Source of the DNA: DASVWZ01 sp036392935
Lineage (GTDB): Bacteria; Acidobacteriota; Terriglobia; Terriglobales; Acidobacteriaceae
Reading direction: 5' to 3'
DNA: 44,041 nucleotides
Assembly: GCA_036392935.1 (NCBI GenBank)
Contig: DASVWZ010000302.1
Coordinates: 1-44,041, forward strand
The notes beneath the pieces are model-generated. The model did no database searches, had not been told where the DNA came from, and saw only the letters and a list, made by a program, of their open reading frames with translations. The position numbers and the translations under genes are program-made. Every line of letters begins with the position of its first letter. Position 1 is the first letter of the stretch. Shown piece by piece: positions 8,454-17,401 of the stretch.

Positions 8454-8794
8454 CACCTCAAAGCGACAATCCACAATCCCACGGCAACCGCAAACCACAA
8501 AGGCATCGCTCCGAGCGTCACCCAAAGAGCCTTGACCTGGTAGCGCATCAGAATCCGACTGACCAGTGAAGCGAAAATAAAGAATGCGGTCGCGCCCGCG
8601 ATCATCGAGCGGGCCTCCGTTGCAGCGTAGCAAGGTCCTTCAGTAGCAACTGTCAGGCTCAGCGTGGCAAGTGCCACGGAGGGGGCTGCTCCAAACAGTC
8701 CCGAAAAGCTCTTGGGGTTGAGCACGTCCCCCATCAGAGCAAATGCCGATACTACAGTTCCGCCAACCAAGAAACGGATGATTACTTGAATCAT
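8453..8794 (-). CDS. DUF3147-type small membrane protein A
   Basis: The ATG at 8794 overlaps the pyrophosphatase stop as ATGA, so translation is probably coupled. The 113-residue product has four hydrophobic segments and almost no soluble part: IIRFLVGGTVVSAFALMGDV, FSGLFGAAPSVALATLSLTV, MIAGATAFFIFASLVSRI and WVTLGAMPLWFAVAVGLWIV. The RFLVGG start, LFGAAPSVALATL and the closing WF.VA motif match the DUF3147 pattern. It pairs with the larger paralog downstream. Membrane location is clear; the role is unknown. Coupling to a pyrophosphatase hints at phosphate or pyrophosphate handling at the membrane, but that is inference. Confidence 0.78.
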   Translation of the reverse strand: MIQVIIRFLVGGTVVSAFALMGDVLNPKSFSGLFGAAPSVALATLSLTVATEGPCYAATEARSMIAGATAFFIFASLVSRILMRYQVKALWVTLGAMPLWFAVAVGLWIVALR

Positions 8795-9342
8795 CGCATT
8801 CCCGACTTTACCAACCGCAGTGCCTGGCCCGGCCCCTTGATATTCAGCACTTTGTATTGTTCACCAGAAAGACTGTGGTAATTGACGAAAAATTCTTCGA
8901 GCTCCTGGCAGAACTCTTTGCCCAGATCGTCGATTGTTTTTATGTCCGACCAGCTGTGCGCATCCCGCTCAACCGCAAGGATTCTGTCATTGCGTACTTT
9001 CTTTTTCTTATCTCCCTGTTCACCCTGAATCACGCCGATCGGACGACAGCTCAGCACACATCCGGCGAACGCGGCTTCATCCATCAACACCAGGACATCT
9101 ACGGGATCGCCGTCATCTGCCTTGGTCGAAGGAACAAAACCGAAGTCATACGGAAATGCCATACCGGCAGGCAAAACCTTCTTCAATTCGAAAACCCGTT
9201 CGTCGACATTGAGGGCGAACTTGTTGCGGCTACCCTTTGGGGTTTCGATTACAACCCTGAGGAGATGCTCTTCTTTGGCAAAGGGCTTTAAGCTAAGCGG
9301 ATCCGCTAACGCTTTTTTCTGACTCGTCTTGTGTTTGCTCAT
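8791..9342 (-). CDS. ppa: Inorganic pyrophosphatase, family I
   Basis: It hydrolyses pyrophosphate to two phosphates in the cytoplasm. The 183-residue product fits family I. The signature Asp triad is visible in DDGDPVDVLVLMD (about residues 76-88), preceded by the substrate-loop segment AFPYDFGFVPST. Other family features are the N-terminal VVIETPKGSRNKFALN (Glu/Lys/Arg site), IGVIQGEQGDKKKKVRNDR and DIKTIDDL. The N-terminal 20 residues (Lys/Ser rich) are extra. The start at 9342 follows CGGTTGAAGGAGAACGG, a strong ribosome binding site. It is first in an operon with two DUF3147-like membrane genes and is transcribed divergently from the helical protein at 9471. Confidence 0.9.
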   Translation of the reverse strand: MSKHKTSQKKALADPLSLKPFAKEEHLLRVVIETPKGSRNKFALNVDERVFELKKVLPAGMAFPYDFGFVPSTKADDGDPVDVLVLMDEAAFAGCVLSCRPIGVIQGEQGDKKKKVRNDRILAVERDAHSWSDIKTIDDLGKEFCQELEEFFVNYHSLSGEQYKVLNIKGPGQALRLVKSGMR

Positions 9343-9470
9343 CCGTTCTCCTTCAACCGTGGAACGAGATGCCTAGGTCTGGGATAAGGTTTTCTTTTGA
9401 TACCAAACTGGACGCTCCGGGGCCAACCACCGGCCTTCGTTTGGCCTCTAAGGCCATGGAGGAAATAACA

Positions 9471-9905
9471 ATGGCAAGTGAGAAGGATGTCGTAAAAGAT
9501 GTTGTGCAGGTGTTGCACGACGGGCATAAAGGCTTCATGGATCTTGCCGAACATATTAAGGACTCGGAAGTGAAAGCTTTCTTCGTGAAACAGGCTCAAA
9601 CGCGTGGCGAATTCGCCCGCCAGCTCGAAGTCGCGGCGGCCCTTCCCACCGATGAATCCGGAACGGCGATGGGAGCGGTTCACCGTACCTGGGGCGACTT
9701 CAAGGCGAAACTTGGCGGAGGCGACCATGCACTTCTCGAAACAGCCGAGCAAGGCGAGGATGCCGCCAAAGAAGCTTATGAAAAGGCGTTGAAGGAAAAG
9801 GAAGTAACCGGCAATGTCCGCGAAACGCTGCTCTCGCAGCAGCGGGAAATCCAGCGTTCTCATGATCAAGTGAAGGCATTTAGGGATGCCAAGAAAGCTG
9901 CGTAG
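9471..9905 (+). CDS. PA2169-like four-helix-bundle protein (DUF2383)
   Basis: The start at 9471 (MASEKDVVKDVVQVLHDGHK) has GGAGG eight bases upstream, which rules out the longer frame from 9369. The 144-residue product is almost all helix. It has the DUF2383/PA2169 pattern: an N-terminal helix with LHDGHKGFMDLAEH, then AFFVKQAQTRGEFARQLE, then a GTAMGAVHRTWGDFKAKL helix, and HALLETAEQGEDAAKEAYEK in the last part. This is a ferritin-like bundle often linked to stress responses; His and Glu residues in the helices could bind metal, but no full diiron set is obvious. It stands alone between a pyrophosphatase operon on the other strand and a small membrane protein. Confidence 0.82.
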   Translation: MASEKDVVKDVVQVLHDGHKGFMDLAEHIKDSEVKAFFVKQAQTRGEFARQLEVAAALPTDESGTAMGAVHRTWGDFKAKLGGGDHALLETAEQGEDAAKEAYEKALKEKEVTGNVRETLLSQQREIQRSHDQVKAFRDAKKAA

Positions 9906-10058
9906 TATTTACAAGAGGCCGTATCACGCGGCGAGAGAAATCACCAACTTTTTTGATGGAGCCATCTCGTGATGGGCGTTAGCAAGATGGCTTCGCAAAA
10001 CGCAGTGTGAATCGGTGCGCGCTCGCTCAAAATATTGATTCAACTAGGAGATCACTCT

Positions 10059-10274
10059 TTGAAACTGTTAACCGGTGTGGGACTCGCGGTTCTGATTCTC
10101 GGTGTTTTGTCCTTTTTCATTCCGTTGCCACACTCGGAACATCACGGCATCAGCGCAGGAGATGTTCACCTGGGCGTGACGACCGAGCACAGTGACCGGG
10201 TGCCGTATGCTCTGAGCATTATCGTGGTTGTAGTGGGTGCGGGTTTAATGGTAGCGGGTCAGAAGGGTTCGTGA
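10059..10274 (+). CDS. Small two-helix membrane protein
   Basis: The TTG at 10059 is the likely start because AGGAG lies eight bases before it; the frame's first ATG at 10035 has no such site. The 71-residue product starts KLLTGVGLAVLILGVLSFFI, one membrane helix. A short polar, His-rich loop follows (LPHSEHHGISAGDVHLGVTT), then a second helix, YALSIIVVVVGAGLMVAGQ. The layout resembles small DUF3185-like inner-membrane proteins found widely in Acidobacteria. I cannot assign a function. A His-rich loop may bind metal, but this is speculative. Confidence 0.7.
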   Translation: MKLLTGVGLAVLILGVLSFFIPLPHSEHHGISAGDVHLGVTTEHSDRVPYALSIIVVVVGAGLMVAGQKGS

Positions 10275-10374
10275 AACAAGGCAGGTTCACTTGGTGGCGG
10301 GAAAGTCGCGTGCACAGCGCCGCGAATCCTTGCATTTCGAAGATCTTGGTGGGTCCCCACATATGCGCCACAGT

Positions 10375-10776
10375 TTATGCAGCTGAAACAGCCGGGACCG
10401 GCTTGTGTTCACTGGCGGCTTCGACTGCCGGAATCAAGTCACGTTCGATCCGGGATTTCACTACATAACCACGGACTCCCGGTTGGGATGGGAGGTGTTC
10501 CAGGGTTCGTGGATCGTGCTCGGTGACGATCAAAATCTCGACGTCAGGTACTTGCTCATGGATGTACTCTGCAACTTCGAATCCATTTAGCCCCGGCATT
10601 GAAACGTCTACCAACATCACGTCCGGTCTGAGGTCGACGGCTTTCTTTACTGCCTCGGTTCCATCTGCGGCCCGTCCACAAACTAGCCATTCTGAATGTC
10701 TTTCTAAAACCGAGCACAGCCCATCTCGGATTGCCTCGTTATCGTCTGCGACCAAAATTCGGAGAGGGTTGGACAT
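10375..10776 (-). CDS. Single-domain response regulator
   Basis: The start at 10776 (MSNPLRILVADDNEAIRDGL) is chosen because GAGG lies seven bases upstream and the receiver fold begins directly. The 133-residue product is only a receiver domain. The acidic pair is in VADDNEAIRD, the phospho-acceptor Asp in PDVMLVDVSMPGLNGFE, the Thr in EILIVTEHD and the Lys in RGYVVKSRIERDL. It resembles NarL-type receivers but lacks the usual DNA-binding domain; the protein stops in an Ala/Pro tail. It probably relays or buffers phosphate. It is divergent from another lone receiver at 11051 and close to the large CheB-CheR kinase, the natural candidate partner. Confidence 0.88.
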   Translation of the reverse strand: MSNPLRILVADDNEAIRDGLCSVLERHSEWLVCGRAADGTEAVKKAVDLRPDVMLVDVSMPGLNGFEVAEYIHEQVPDVEILIVTEHDPRTLEHLPSQPGVRGYVVKSRIERDLIPAVEAASEHKPVPAVSAA

Positions 10777-11050
10777 AGTCGCCTCGAAAAGAATGTCAGA
10801 AAGACTGAACTGGCGCAACAATCAGCGAGTCGATCATTGGTGAACTGAATCCTCTCGACCGTGGTTTGTCGGCTATTACGGCATAATACCCGAAAATCAG
10901 CGGTTTTGAGTGTATTTGCGAAGCCACCTAATAGAGCATCGTATGAAGAGCAGGGAAATAGGGCGGCCCAGCATTGTCGGCTTTCTGGTGCTTTTGGTGT
11001 TTTTTCCATCGCGAAAAGTTATGTGGAACAGAGCAAATCATGGCCAACCA

Positions 11051-11440
11051 ATGAGCATCCGAATTCTCGTCGTAGACGACAACGCTGCAATCCGGGATGG
11101 GCTTCGCCATTTGCTGGAAAACCATGCGGACTGGGAGGTATGTGGAGAGGCAGCTGACGGAATTGAAGCCATTGAAAAATACCGAGAGCTCACGCCGGAT
11201 CTTTTGGTTGTGGACGTTTCCATGCCAAGGATGGATGGTTTGGACGCTTCACTCAAACTTCTCAGACTGTTTCCGAAGATTCTGATCTTATTGTGCACGT
11301 CGTATCTCACCCCACAGTTGGTTAAGCAGGCACACAAAGCCGGAATCCGTGGGACGGTATCCAAGGAAACGATGCAACTAGTTGTGGTTGGACTCGAAGC
11401 ACTGCTTCGGGGTGAGCATTTTAGTGGTCCCGCAAATTGA
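11051..11440 (+). CDS. Single-domain response regulator
   Basis: The start at 11051 (MSIRILVVDDNAAIRDGLRH) begins the receiver fold; a longer frame from 10910 would prepend a basic, hydrophobic stretch that looks like read-through of intergenic DNA. The ribosome binding site is weak either way. The 129-residue product has the Asp pair in VVDDNAAIRDGL, the phospho-Asp in PDLLVVDVSMPRMDGLD, Thr/Ser in LLCTSYLTPQL (Thr followed by Ser) and Lys in RGTVSKETM. As in its divergent neighbour there is no output domain. The two are paralogs (NAAIRDGL versus NEAIRDGL). Together with the downstream kinase they form a likely phosphorelay set. Confidence 0.86.
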   Translation: MSIRILVVDDNAAIRDGLRHLLENHADWEVCGEAADGIEAIEKYRELTPDLLVVDVSMPRMDGLDASLKLLRLFPKILILLCTSYLTPQLVKQAHKAGIRGTVSKETMQLVVVGLEALLRGEHFSGPAN

Positions 11441-11731
11441 AAAAGAATTCCTACTCGTCCGGATTTAACAATTTGTGATCCGATGTATGATGCCCGTTCG
11501 ATGAACAGTGGGCAGCGGTTCTATTCGCCAGATGAGTGCCTGAAGTGTGAAATACGTCAATCGGTGGGCGACTCTCGTCTGTGATATAAGGGGAATTTCA
11601 AGAGCATTGGCCGTTTCGGAAACTTGGCTTATGGGCTGCTTTTCCTCCTTGCACCGACCAAGCCGATGGTTCCTTGTTGTCAATCGACCTTGCCCATCAG
11701 ATATGGTCAGCGCTGCGAATGGGCGGCGTTT

Positions 11732-14700
11732 ATGCGAATTCGGGAACAGACCGAAATGAAAGCCGGCAGGAGAACGACCGACGAGAACTTTGCCGTCGTA
11801 GCGGTGGGTGCGTCCGCTGGCGGTCTGGAAGCTTTCTCGCAGTTGCTGCAGGCGATTCCGAACAATACAGGGATGGCCTTCGTTTTTGTTCAGCACTTGG
11901 ACCCCAAGCATCACAGCATGTTGTCTGAGTTGCTAGCGAAATCCGCAAACATGCCGGTGCTGGAGGCAACAAAGAGAGCCATTATTAAACCAAACCACGT
12001 GTACGTAATTCCTCCCAATGTCAATTTGGGAATCAAGAAAGATCGGCTCCAACTCACGCCGCGCAGAGCATCGGGGCTTCACACCCCTATCGACTTCTTC
12101 ATGAGTTCGCTCGCAGAACAGCGAAGTGGTCGCTCGATTGGGGTGGTATTGTCTGGAACGGCATCCGACGGAACTCGTGGCTTAGCTGCGATCAAGGGTG
12201 AAGGCGGCATCACATTCGCACAGAACGAGCAGTCGGCCAAATATCCAGGCATGCCGCACAGTGCGGTGGCCTCGGGATGTGTCGATTTCGTCTTGCCACC
12301 GAACGAGATCGGCCGGGAATTGGCAAGGATCAGCGGGCATCCTTATCTCAACGGCCATCGACTCCGCCCTCGTGCGCCCCGTGTTACAAAACCCAAAAGC
12401 TCGGACAGGAGTTTAGACCGCGTTTTCGCATTACTAAGAAAAGCGGGCGGTATCGATTTTTCGCTCTACAAATCGGGAACGGTTCACAGACGCACCCTTC
12501 GCCGAATGGCAATCCACAAAATCGATGAAGTCGGCGATTATGCGAAGTTCCTCGAAAAACATTCTAGGGAAGCCGAACAACTGTGTCGGGACTTGCTGAT
12601 TCCAGTGACGAGTTTCTTCCGCGATCTGGAGGCGTTCGAAAGCCTGAAGAGCAAGGTGCTTCCGGCTATTCTGAAAGACAAATCCAGCAAAGACAGCATA
12701 CGCATCTGGGCGCCGGGCTGCTCGACAGGAGAAGAGACGTACTCGCTGGCTATTATTCTCCTGGAATTCTTGGGAGACAAAGCCGCTGGCTATCAGATTC
12801 AGCTTTTTGGTACTGATGCGAATGAGCAAGGGATCGAACAGGCTCGCTCTGGGATCTACCCGGAACGGATTGTCCATGAAATGTCAGCCGAACGACTGCG
12901 CCGCTTCTTCACGAAGGTGGACGAAGGCTATCGAATCACCAAAGGAGTACGTGATCTGTGTGTCTTTGCCAAACAGAACTTGGCGGAGGACCCTCCGTTT
13001 TCCAGGATGAACCTGGTTGCTTGCCGCAACCTTTTGATCTATCTGGGGCCAGAGCTGCAAAGAAAAGTTGTGCCCGTACTGCACTACGCGCTTCGGCCAT
13101 CCGGCTTTCTTTTTCTCGGGAATGCGGAAAGCGTCGCTGGATTCCCGGAATTCTTTGCTCCGATCGATAAGAAGCACAAAATATTCATTAAGAAGGCGGT
13201 TGCGAGCAAACTTCATTATGACTTCTCCGCTCACCGCTATCCGCGCGAGACTGAACTCATTGACCAGCCTCCGCGGCTCGCTGATGGCGAATCCGCCATT
13301 GACCGCCAGCCTGAAGCGGACCGGATTGTTCTCAGAGCATATGCGCCCCCCGGGGTCATCATCAACGAGAACATGGAGATTCTCCAGTTCCGAGGCGCTA
13401 TCGGACCATATGTAGAACCAGCACCCGGACGAGCAACGTTGAATCTGTTGAAAATCGCGAAGAAAGAGTTTGTCGCAGAACTACGAGCCGCCGTCATGCA
13501 GGCCAAAAAGACTCGCACGACGGTGAGACGGAAGTCGGTGGAATTTCGGCGCAACGGCCAGCCTCGATCGGTTGACATTTCGGTCGAGCCACTCGCATCA
13601 GCGACCGACCCTCGCCAATATCTAATATTGTTCGAACGCGCATTGCCGAGCTTAACTACGTCCAGAAGGGTCACCGGTAAACCAGTCCGTGGCGGTCGTT
13701 CTAGTAAAAACGAAAATGCGCAGTTACGGCGAAAGCTCTCCGAGGCAGAAGAGCATCTTCGATCTCTGATCGAATCGAAGGAAGCCAGTGATGAAGAGTA
13801 CCAATCGGCAAACGAGGAGATACTCTCCGCGAACGAAGAATTACAAAGCACGAACGAAGAACTAGAAACGTCGAAGGAAGAACTCCAATCCACGAACGAG
13901 GAGCTCAATACAGTCAACGATGAACTTCACAACCGGAACATCGAGCTCGACCGCATCAACAGTGACCTCAACAATGTTCTGACCAGTACCAGTCTCCCTG
14001 TGGTGATGGTCGATCGAGGTCTGCGGATTCGTAGGCTAACCGCATCTTCCGCAAAGGTGCTCAAGATTGTTCCCTCGGACATTGGTCGCCCGATTACCGA
14101 AATCCGCTGGGACGTCGATGTCCCAAACCTTGAAGACCTTATCGCCGGCGTAATCGAAACACTCGTTCCAAAAGAAATGGAAGTTCGGGCGAAAGACGGA
14201 CACTGGTACGGACTGCAGATCCGGCCGTATCGCACGATCAGTGACAAGATCGACGGTGCTGTAATCATATTGGCCGACATTAATGATGCAAAAGAGATCA
14301 GTGAACGCACATCGCACCTCAAGGTCTTTATGGAAGAAGTTCTTGCGACGGTGCGGGAGCCACTGTTAGTGCTTGGGCAGGACTTGACAGTGATTTATGC
14401 GAATCCTTCTTTCATAAACACCTTCCAAGTCGGGATTGAGGAGACGGTGGGGAGGCATCTCTATCAGCTAGGAAAGGAACAGTGGGACATTCCCAAACTG
14501 CGCACGATGCTCGAAGAAGTCGTTTCTCGCAATCTACCTGTTGTCGATTTCGAGGTCGAGCACGACTTTCCGAACTTAGGGACGAGAACCATGCTTCTCA
14601 ATGCTCGCAAAATCGAAGGGGGCCGCGACAATGAACCAACGATGCTGCTTGCCATTGAAGACATTACAGGTAGGGCACACGCAGAGGCTGCACTGCGTAG

Positions 14701-16198
14701 CAGCGAGGAACGGTACCGGACTCTATTCGATCTTGGGCCAGTCGGTGTCTATTCGTGTGATGCCTCAGGCGTTATCCAGGATTTCAATCGCCGTGCAGTG
14801 GAACTTTGGGGACGGGAACCCAAGCCTGGAGATCCCGACGAGCGTTGGTGCGGCTCATTCAAGATGCATCGACCAGATGGTGTTTACCTTCCTCATGGTG
14901 AGTGTCCTATGGCCGACGTGCTCTCAGGCAAGATTCAACAAGCTCGTGATGCGGAGGTCGTGATCGAGCGGCCTGACGGATCTCGGATAACTGTCATCGT
15001 CAATATTCGTCCGCTCAAGAATGAACTCGGAGAGATCGTCGGAGCCATCAATTGCTTTGTCGACATCAGCGATCGCAAACAGGCAGAGGACGTGCGTGCA
15101 CGGCTGGCTGCCATCGTCGAATCCTCAGACGACGCCATGGTTAGCAAAACGCTTGATGGCACGATTAGGAGCTGGAACAAAGGTGCTGAACGCCTACTGG
15201 GTTACACCGCTGAAGAAGCGATTGGCCAGAACATTACCCTCATCATTCCCGTGGACCGTCTAGAGGAAGAAACGACAATTCTAGAACGAGTGCGGCGAGC
15301 TGAACCGGTCGAGCATTTCGAAACCGTCCGAAGGCGAAAGGACGGGTCATTGGTTGATGTATCGCTTACGATTTCTCCGGTGAAAGATAGTTCCGGCCGC
15401 GTTGTCGGCGCTTCAAAGGTAGCCCGGGACATCACGGAGAAGAAACGTGCCGAGAGAATTCTGCAACAAGCGCATGACCATTTGGAATCTTTGGTGGCTG
15501 AGCGCACCGCATCAATGAGACACCTATCCCTAAAATTGCTGTCAGTCCAAGATGAGGAGCACCGAAGCATTTCTCGGGAGTTACATGATAGCGTCGGGCA
15601 ACACCTTGCAGGCATCAAAATGAACCTGGATCAGCTGCGCAAACAAGAATTATCCGAGAAGCAAGCAGAGATGCTGTCGCATTTGTCCGAATCCATAGAG
15701 AAATGCATGGCCGAAACCCGCACTATTTCCCATTTGTTACATCCACCATTGATCGATGAACTCGGCTTCTCGGCCGCTGCCAAATGGTATGTAGAGCAGT
15801 TTTCCGAGCGTAGCGGCATCAAAGTGAACCTGGAGTTGTCGAACTCTCGGCGTCTACCGCATTCGGTCGAGCTTCCGCTTTTCCGCATTCTTCAGGCCAG
15901 CCTCAGCAATGTTCACCGTCACTCCCAGAGTTCCTCGGTAGACATTAGATTTGCCATTAGTGAGAGCGAAGCACGGCTTGAAATAAAAGACTTTGGTACG
16001 GGGATCGACCCCCAACTGCTGAATCGGTTTAACCAAAATCGCGGCGGATCAGGAATTGGATTAGCAGGCATGCGCGAGCGATTGCGAGAATTGCAAGGGC
16101 ACCTTGAAGTCGAATCCGATTCAAACGGGACGCTGATCCGCGCAGTGATTCCCTTGTCCGCATCCAGTTCGGCCAAGAAGTCGAAACGCCAAAGCTGA
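11732..16198 (+). CDS. CheB-CheR-PAS-histidine kinase fusion (1488 residues)
   Basis: Domain order by residue, counted from 11732: CheB methylesterase 20-210, CheR methyltransferase about 230-490, coiled coil 670-745, four PAS domains 746-1240, HisKA_3 1263-1330, HATPase 1373-1480. CheB residues are Ser in VGASAGG, His in VFVQHLDPKH and Asp in LSGTASDGTRGL. CheR has SFFRD, the SAM loop WAPGCSTGEETYS and FGTDANEQGIEQA. The coiled coil is a run of (S/T)NEEL repeats. The kinase is of NarX/DesK type: His1285 sits in RELHDSVGQH, followed by an N-box with SNVHRHSQ and a G-box with GSGIGLAGMRERL. No membrane segment is present, so it is cytoplasmic. The start is uncertain (11624, 11732 or 11756 are all in frame); 11732 has GGGCGG just upstream. 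It probably senses a signal through PAS and phosphorylates the nearby lone receivers. Confidence 0.9.
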   Translation: MRIREQTEMKAGRRTTDENFAVVAVGASAGGLEAFSQLLQAIPNNTGMAFVFVQHLDPKHHSMLSELLAKSANMPVLEATKRAIIKPNHVYVIPPNVNLGIKKDRLQLTPRRASGLHTPIDFFMSSLAEQRSGRSIGVVLSGTASDGTRGLAAIKGEGGITFAQNEQSAKYPGMPHSAVASGCVDFVLPPNEIGRELARISGHPYLNGHRLRPRAPRVTKPKSSDRSLDRVFALLRKAGGIDFSLYKSGTVHRRTLRRMAIHKIDEVGDYAKFLEKHSREAEQLCRDLLIPVTSFFRDLEAFESLKSKVLPAILKDKSSKDSIRIWAPGCSTGEETYSLAIILLEFLGDKAAGYQIQLFGTDANEQGIEQARSGIYPERIVHEMSAERLRRFFTKVDEGYRITKGVRDLCVFAKQNLAEDPPFSRMNLVACRNLLIYLGPELQRKVVPVLHYALRPSGFLFLGNAESVAGFPEFFAPIDKKHKIFIKKAVASKLHYDFSAHRYPRETELIDQPPRLADGESAIDRQPEADRIVLRAYAPPGVIINENMEILQFRGAIGPYVEPAPGRATLNLLKIAKKEFVAELRAAVMQAKKTRTTVRRKSVEFRRNGQPRSVDISVEPLASATDPRQYLILFERALPSLTTSRRVTGKPVRGGRSSKNENAQLRRKLSEAEEHLRSLIESKEASDEEYQSANEEILSANEELQSTNEELETSKEELQSTNEELNTVNDELHNRNIELDRINSDLNNVLTSTSLPVVMVDRGLRIRRLTASSAKVLKIVPSDIGRPITEIRWDVDVPNLEDLIAGVIETLVPKEMEVRAKDGHWYGLQIRPYRTISDKIDGAVIILADINDAKEISERTSHLKVFMEEVLATVREPLLVLGQDLTVIYANPSFINTFQVGIEETVGRHLYQLGKEQWDIPKLRTMLEEVVSRNLPVVDFEVEHDFPNLGTRTMLLNARKIEGGRDNEPTMLLAIEDITGRAHAEAALRSSEERYRTLFDLGPVGVYSCDASGVIQDFNRRAVELWGREPKPGDPDERWCGSFKMHRPDGVYLPHGECPMADVLSGKIQQARDAEVVIERPDGSRITVIVNIRPLKNELGEIVGAINCFVDISDRKQAEDVRARLAAIVESSDDAMVSKTLDGTIRSWNKGAERLLGYTAEEAIGQNITLIIPVDRLEEETTILERVRRAEPVEHFETVRRRKDGSLVDVSLTISPVKDSSGRVVGASKVARDITEKKRAERILQQAHDHLESLVAERTASMRHLSLKLLSVQDEEHRSISRELHDSVGQHLAGIKMNLDQLRKQELSEKQAEMLSHLSESIEKCMAETRTISHLLHPPLIDELGFSAAAKWYVEQFSERSGIKVNLELSNSRRLPHSVELPLFRILQASLSNVHRHSQSSSVDIRFAISESEARLEIKDFGTGIDPQLLNRFNQNRGGSGIGLAGMRERLRELQGHLEVESDSNGTLIRAVIPLSASSSAKKSKRQS

Positions 16199-16205
16199 CC
16201 CAAGC

Positions 16206-16282
16206 GCGGGATAACCCTCAAAATGATCCAAAAAAAACGAACAAACGGCGCAAGCTTGTGAAAACTGATTTTGTCAACGATC
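16206..16282. repeat. REP-like facing-arm element, copy 5
   Basis: Left part 16206-16229 (GCGGGATAACCCTCAAAATG) and right part 16246-16282 (GGCGCAAGCTTGTGAAAACT, then GATTTTGTCAACG) align with copy 2 at 3442-3537, including the spacer words CGAACAAA and GGCGCA. It lies just after the stop of the large kinase gene. The remaining bases up to 16401 hold no gene that I can see. Confidence 0.5.
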
Positions 16283-16401
16283 CGGGTTTGATTGACCAAG
16301 CGGACTAAGGAGCAATGCGAGTAACTGCTTGAGTTTAGGGAATATCGTACTTCAGTGACGATGCGGACACATCTGACGACAAGCAACGGCGGAGTCCGAG
16401 G

Positions 16402-17142
16402 CTAACAATGGCCGAGCAGTGAAAGGACTGTGTGCCGATCCGCTAGCGGGAAAGCGGGAGTTGGCGCACAACGGCAGCAGGCCTCAGTGACATTCCGGGA
16501 ATATTGAGGCGTTATTAAGAGCGTGTGATGGGTCCCAATCAAGCCTTCCACTAATTCATCCGCCTCGCGAAACATCACCGGGTGCCAAGGCTTCCTGTGA
16601 TCTTGCCACGCAGCTTCCAGATCCGTATTTTGTAGGTGCTTCCGCAATCGGAAATAATCGTTGGCGTGCTTCGCAGCAACCGGAATACCCTGGCGAAGGT
16701 CCAGCAGAACTCGCGCTGTGCGGGCCAGAACATCCTCCTTAGAAATGAGCTGAATCGTCCCAAAGGAGAATTCCAGAAATGTCGCACGCGTCATCATTGC
16801 TCCATACGCCCGAAACAGATCGATACGCAGCTCGTTCTCGGCGTCAACCAACTGCAAGATGGTTTTTCCCGGTGGCTCATGGGGGTGTACGTGTAAAAAC
16901 CAAAACTCTTCAGTCAGCGTTTCAGGGGCGCAATTAAAGGATGCAGCGACGAAATCGACATCGTTCAATGGACGCTCCAAGGCGGGGATACCGTCAGGCA
17001 AACAGTGAATCTCTACCGCAATACCACCAGTCAGAGCCCAGCCCGAGATGTCGTGCCGCAAAAGCTTCTGAACTACCCGCCATAGACGCTTCGTCTCAGC
17101 GCCGCAGATCAGTCGATTTTTCAACACACCTGCTGCGGACAT
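16402..17142 (-). CDS. Nucleotidyltransferase-fold protein (AbiEii-like)
   Basis: The start at 17142 (MSAAGVLKNRLICGAETKRL) is preceded by GGTGGAG. The 246-residue product has the minimal nucleotidyltransferase core: GG in WALTGGIAVEIHC (about residues 35-47) and the Asp pair in LNDVDFVAASF (about 59-69). A third acidic strand follows at ELRIDLFRAY. After the core comes a helical part containing ISKEDVLARTARVLLDL and HANDYFRLRKHL, as in AbiEii/AbiGii-like or MNT-like proteins of this fold. No HEPN or other partner lies next to it, so it looks like an orphan. The C-terminal 40 residues (PQYSRNVTEACCRCAPTPAF) match nothing I know. It may be a toxin or a tRNA/RNA-modifying enzyme; function is inferred only at fold level. 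Confidence 0.65.
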   Translation of the reverse strand: MSAAGVLKNRLICGAETKRLWRVVQKLLRHDISGWALTGGIAVEIHCLPDGIPALERPLNDVDFVAASFNCAPETLTEEFWFLHVHPHEPPGKTILQLVDAENELRIDLFRAYGAMMTRATFLEFSFGTIQLISKEDVLARTARVLLDLRQGIPVAAKHANDYFRLRKHLQNTDLEAAWQDHRKPWHPVMFREADELVEGLIGTHHTLLITPQYSRNVTEACCRCAPTPAFPLADRHTVLSLLGHC

Positions 17143-17182
17143 TAGCGCTCCACCCAGCAGCTATCATAGCCACCTTTTTGCT

Positions 17183-17214
17183 CACTTGACGTAACATCCC
17201 CATTACACTCATTG
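17183..17214. repeat. REP-like motif, copy 6 (single arm)
   Basis: It contains TTGACGTAACATCCCCATTA followed by CACTCATT, nearly the same as the left arms of copies 1 and 2. No clear right arm follows. It lies 41-72 bp upstream of the nucleotidyltransferase-like gene, in the same orientation relative to the gene as copies 1 to 3. Confidence 0.55.
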
Positions 17215-17401
17215 AACATTGGAATTTAGGTCTTTTCGCCCCGCGACGGCTACATTGGGCGGAATCACCGGCACGCCATTTGGTCTCGTCGCTGGGCAGA
17301 TTTTGCAGTGGCCCAGCCGTTCAGGACACTATGAGGACACCAAAATGGGATTCAGGCCAATTGCTCAGGTTCTTAACTCATTCAAGGTGCAGTGGTTAGG
17401 A

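Noticed and set aside
13740..13960. A direct repeat array (AACGAGGA-like units) that resembles a CRISPR or tandem repeat.
   Set aside because: It encodes the coiled coil of the CheB-CheR kinase in frame, so it is a protein repeat.
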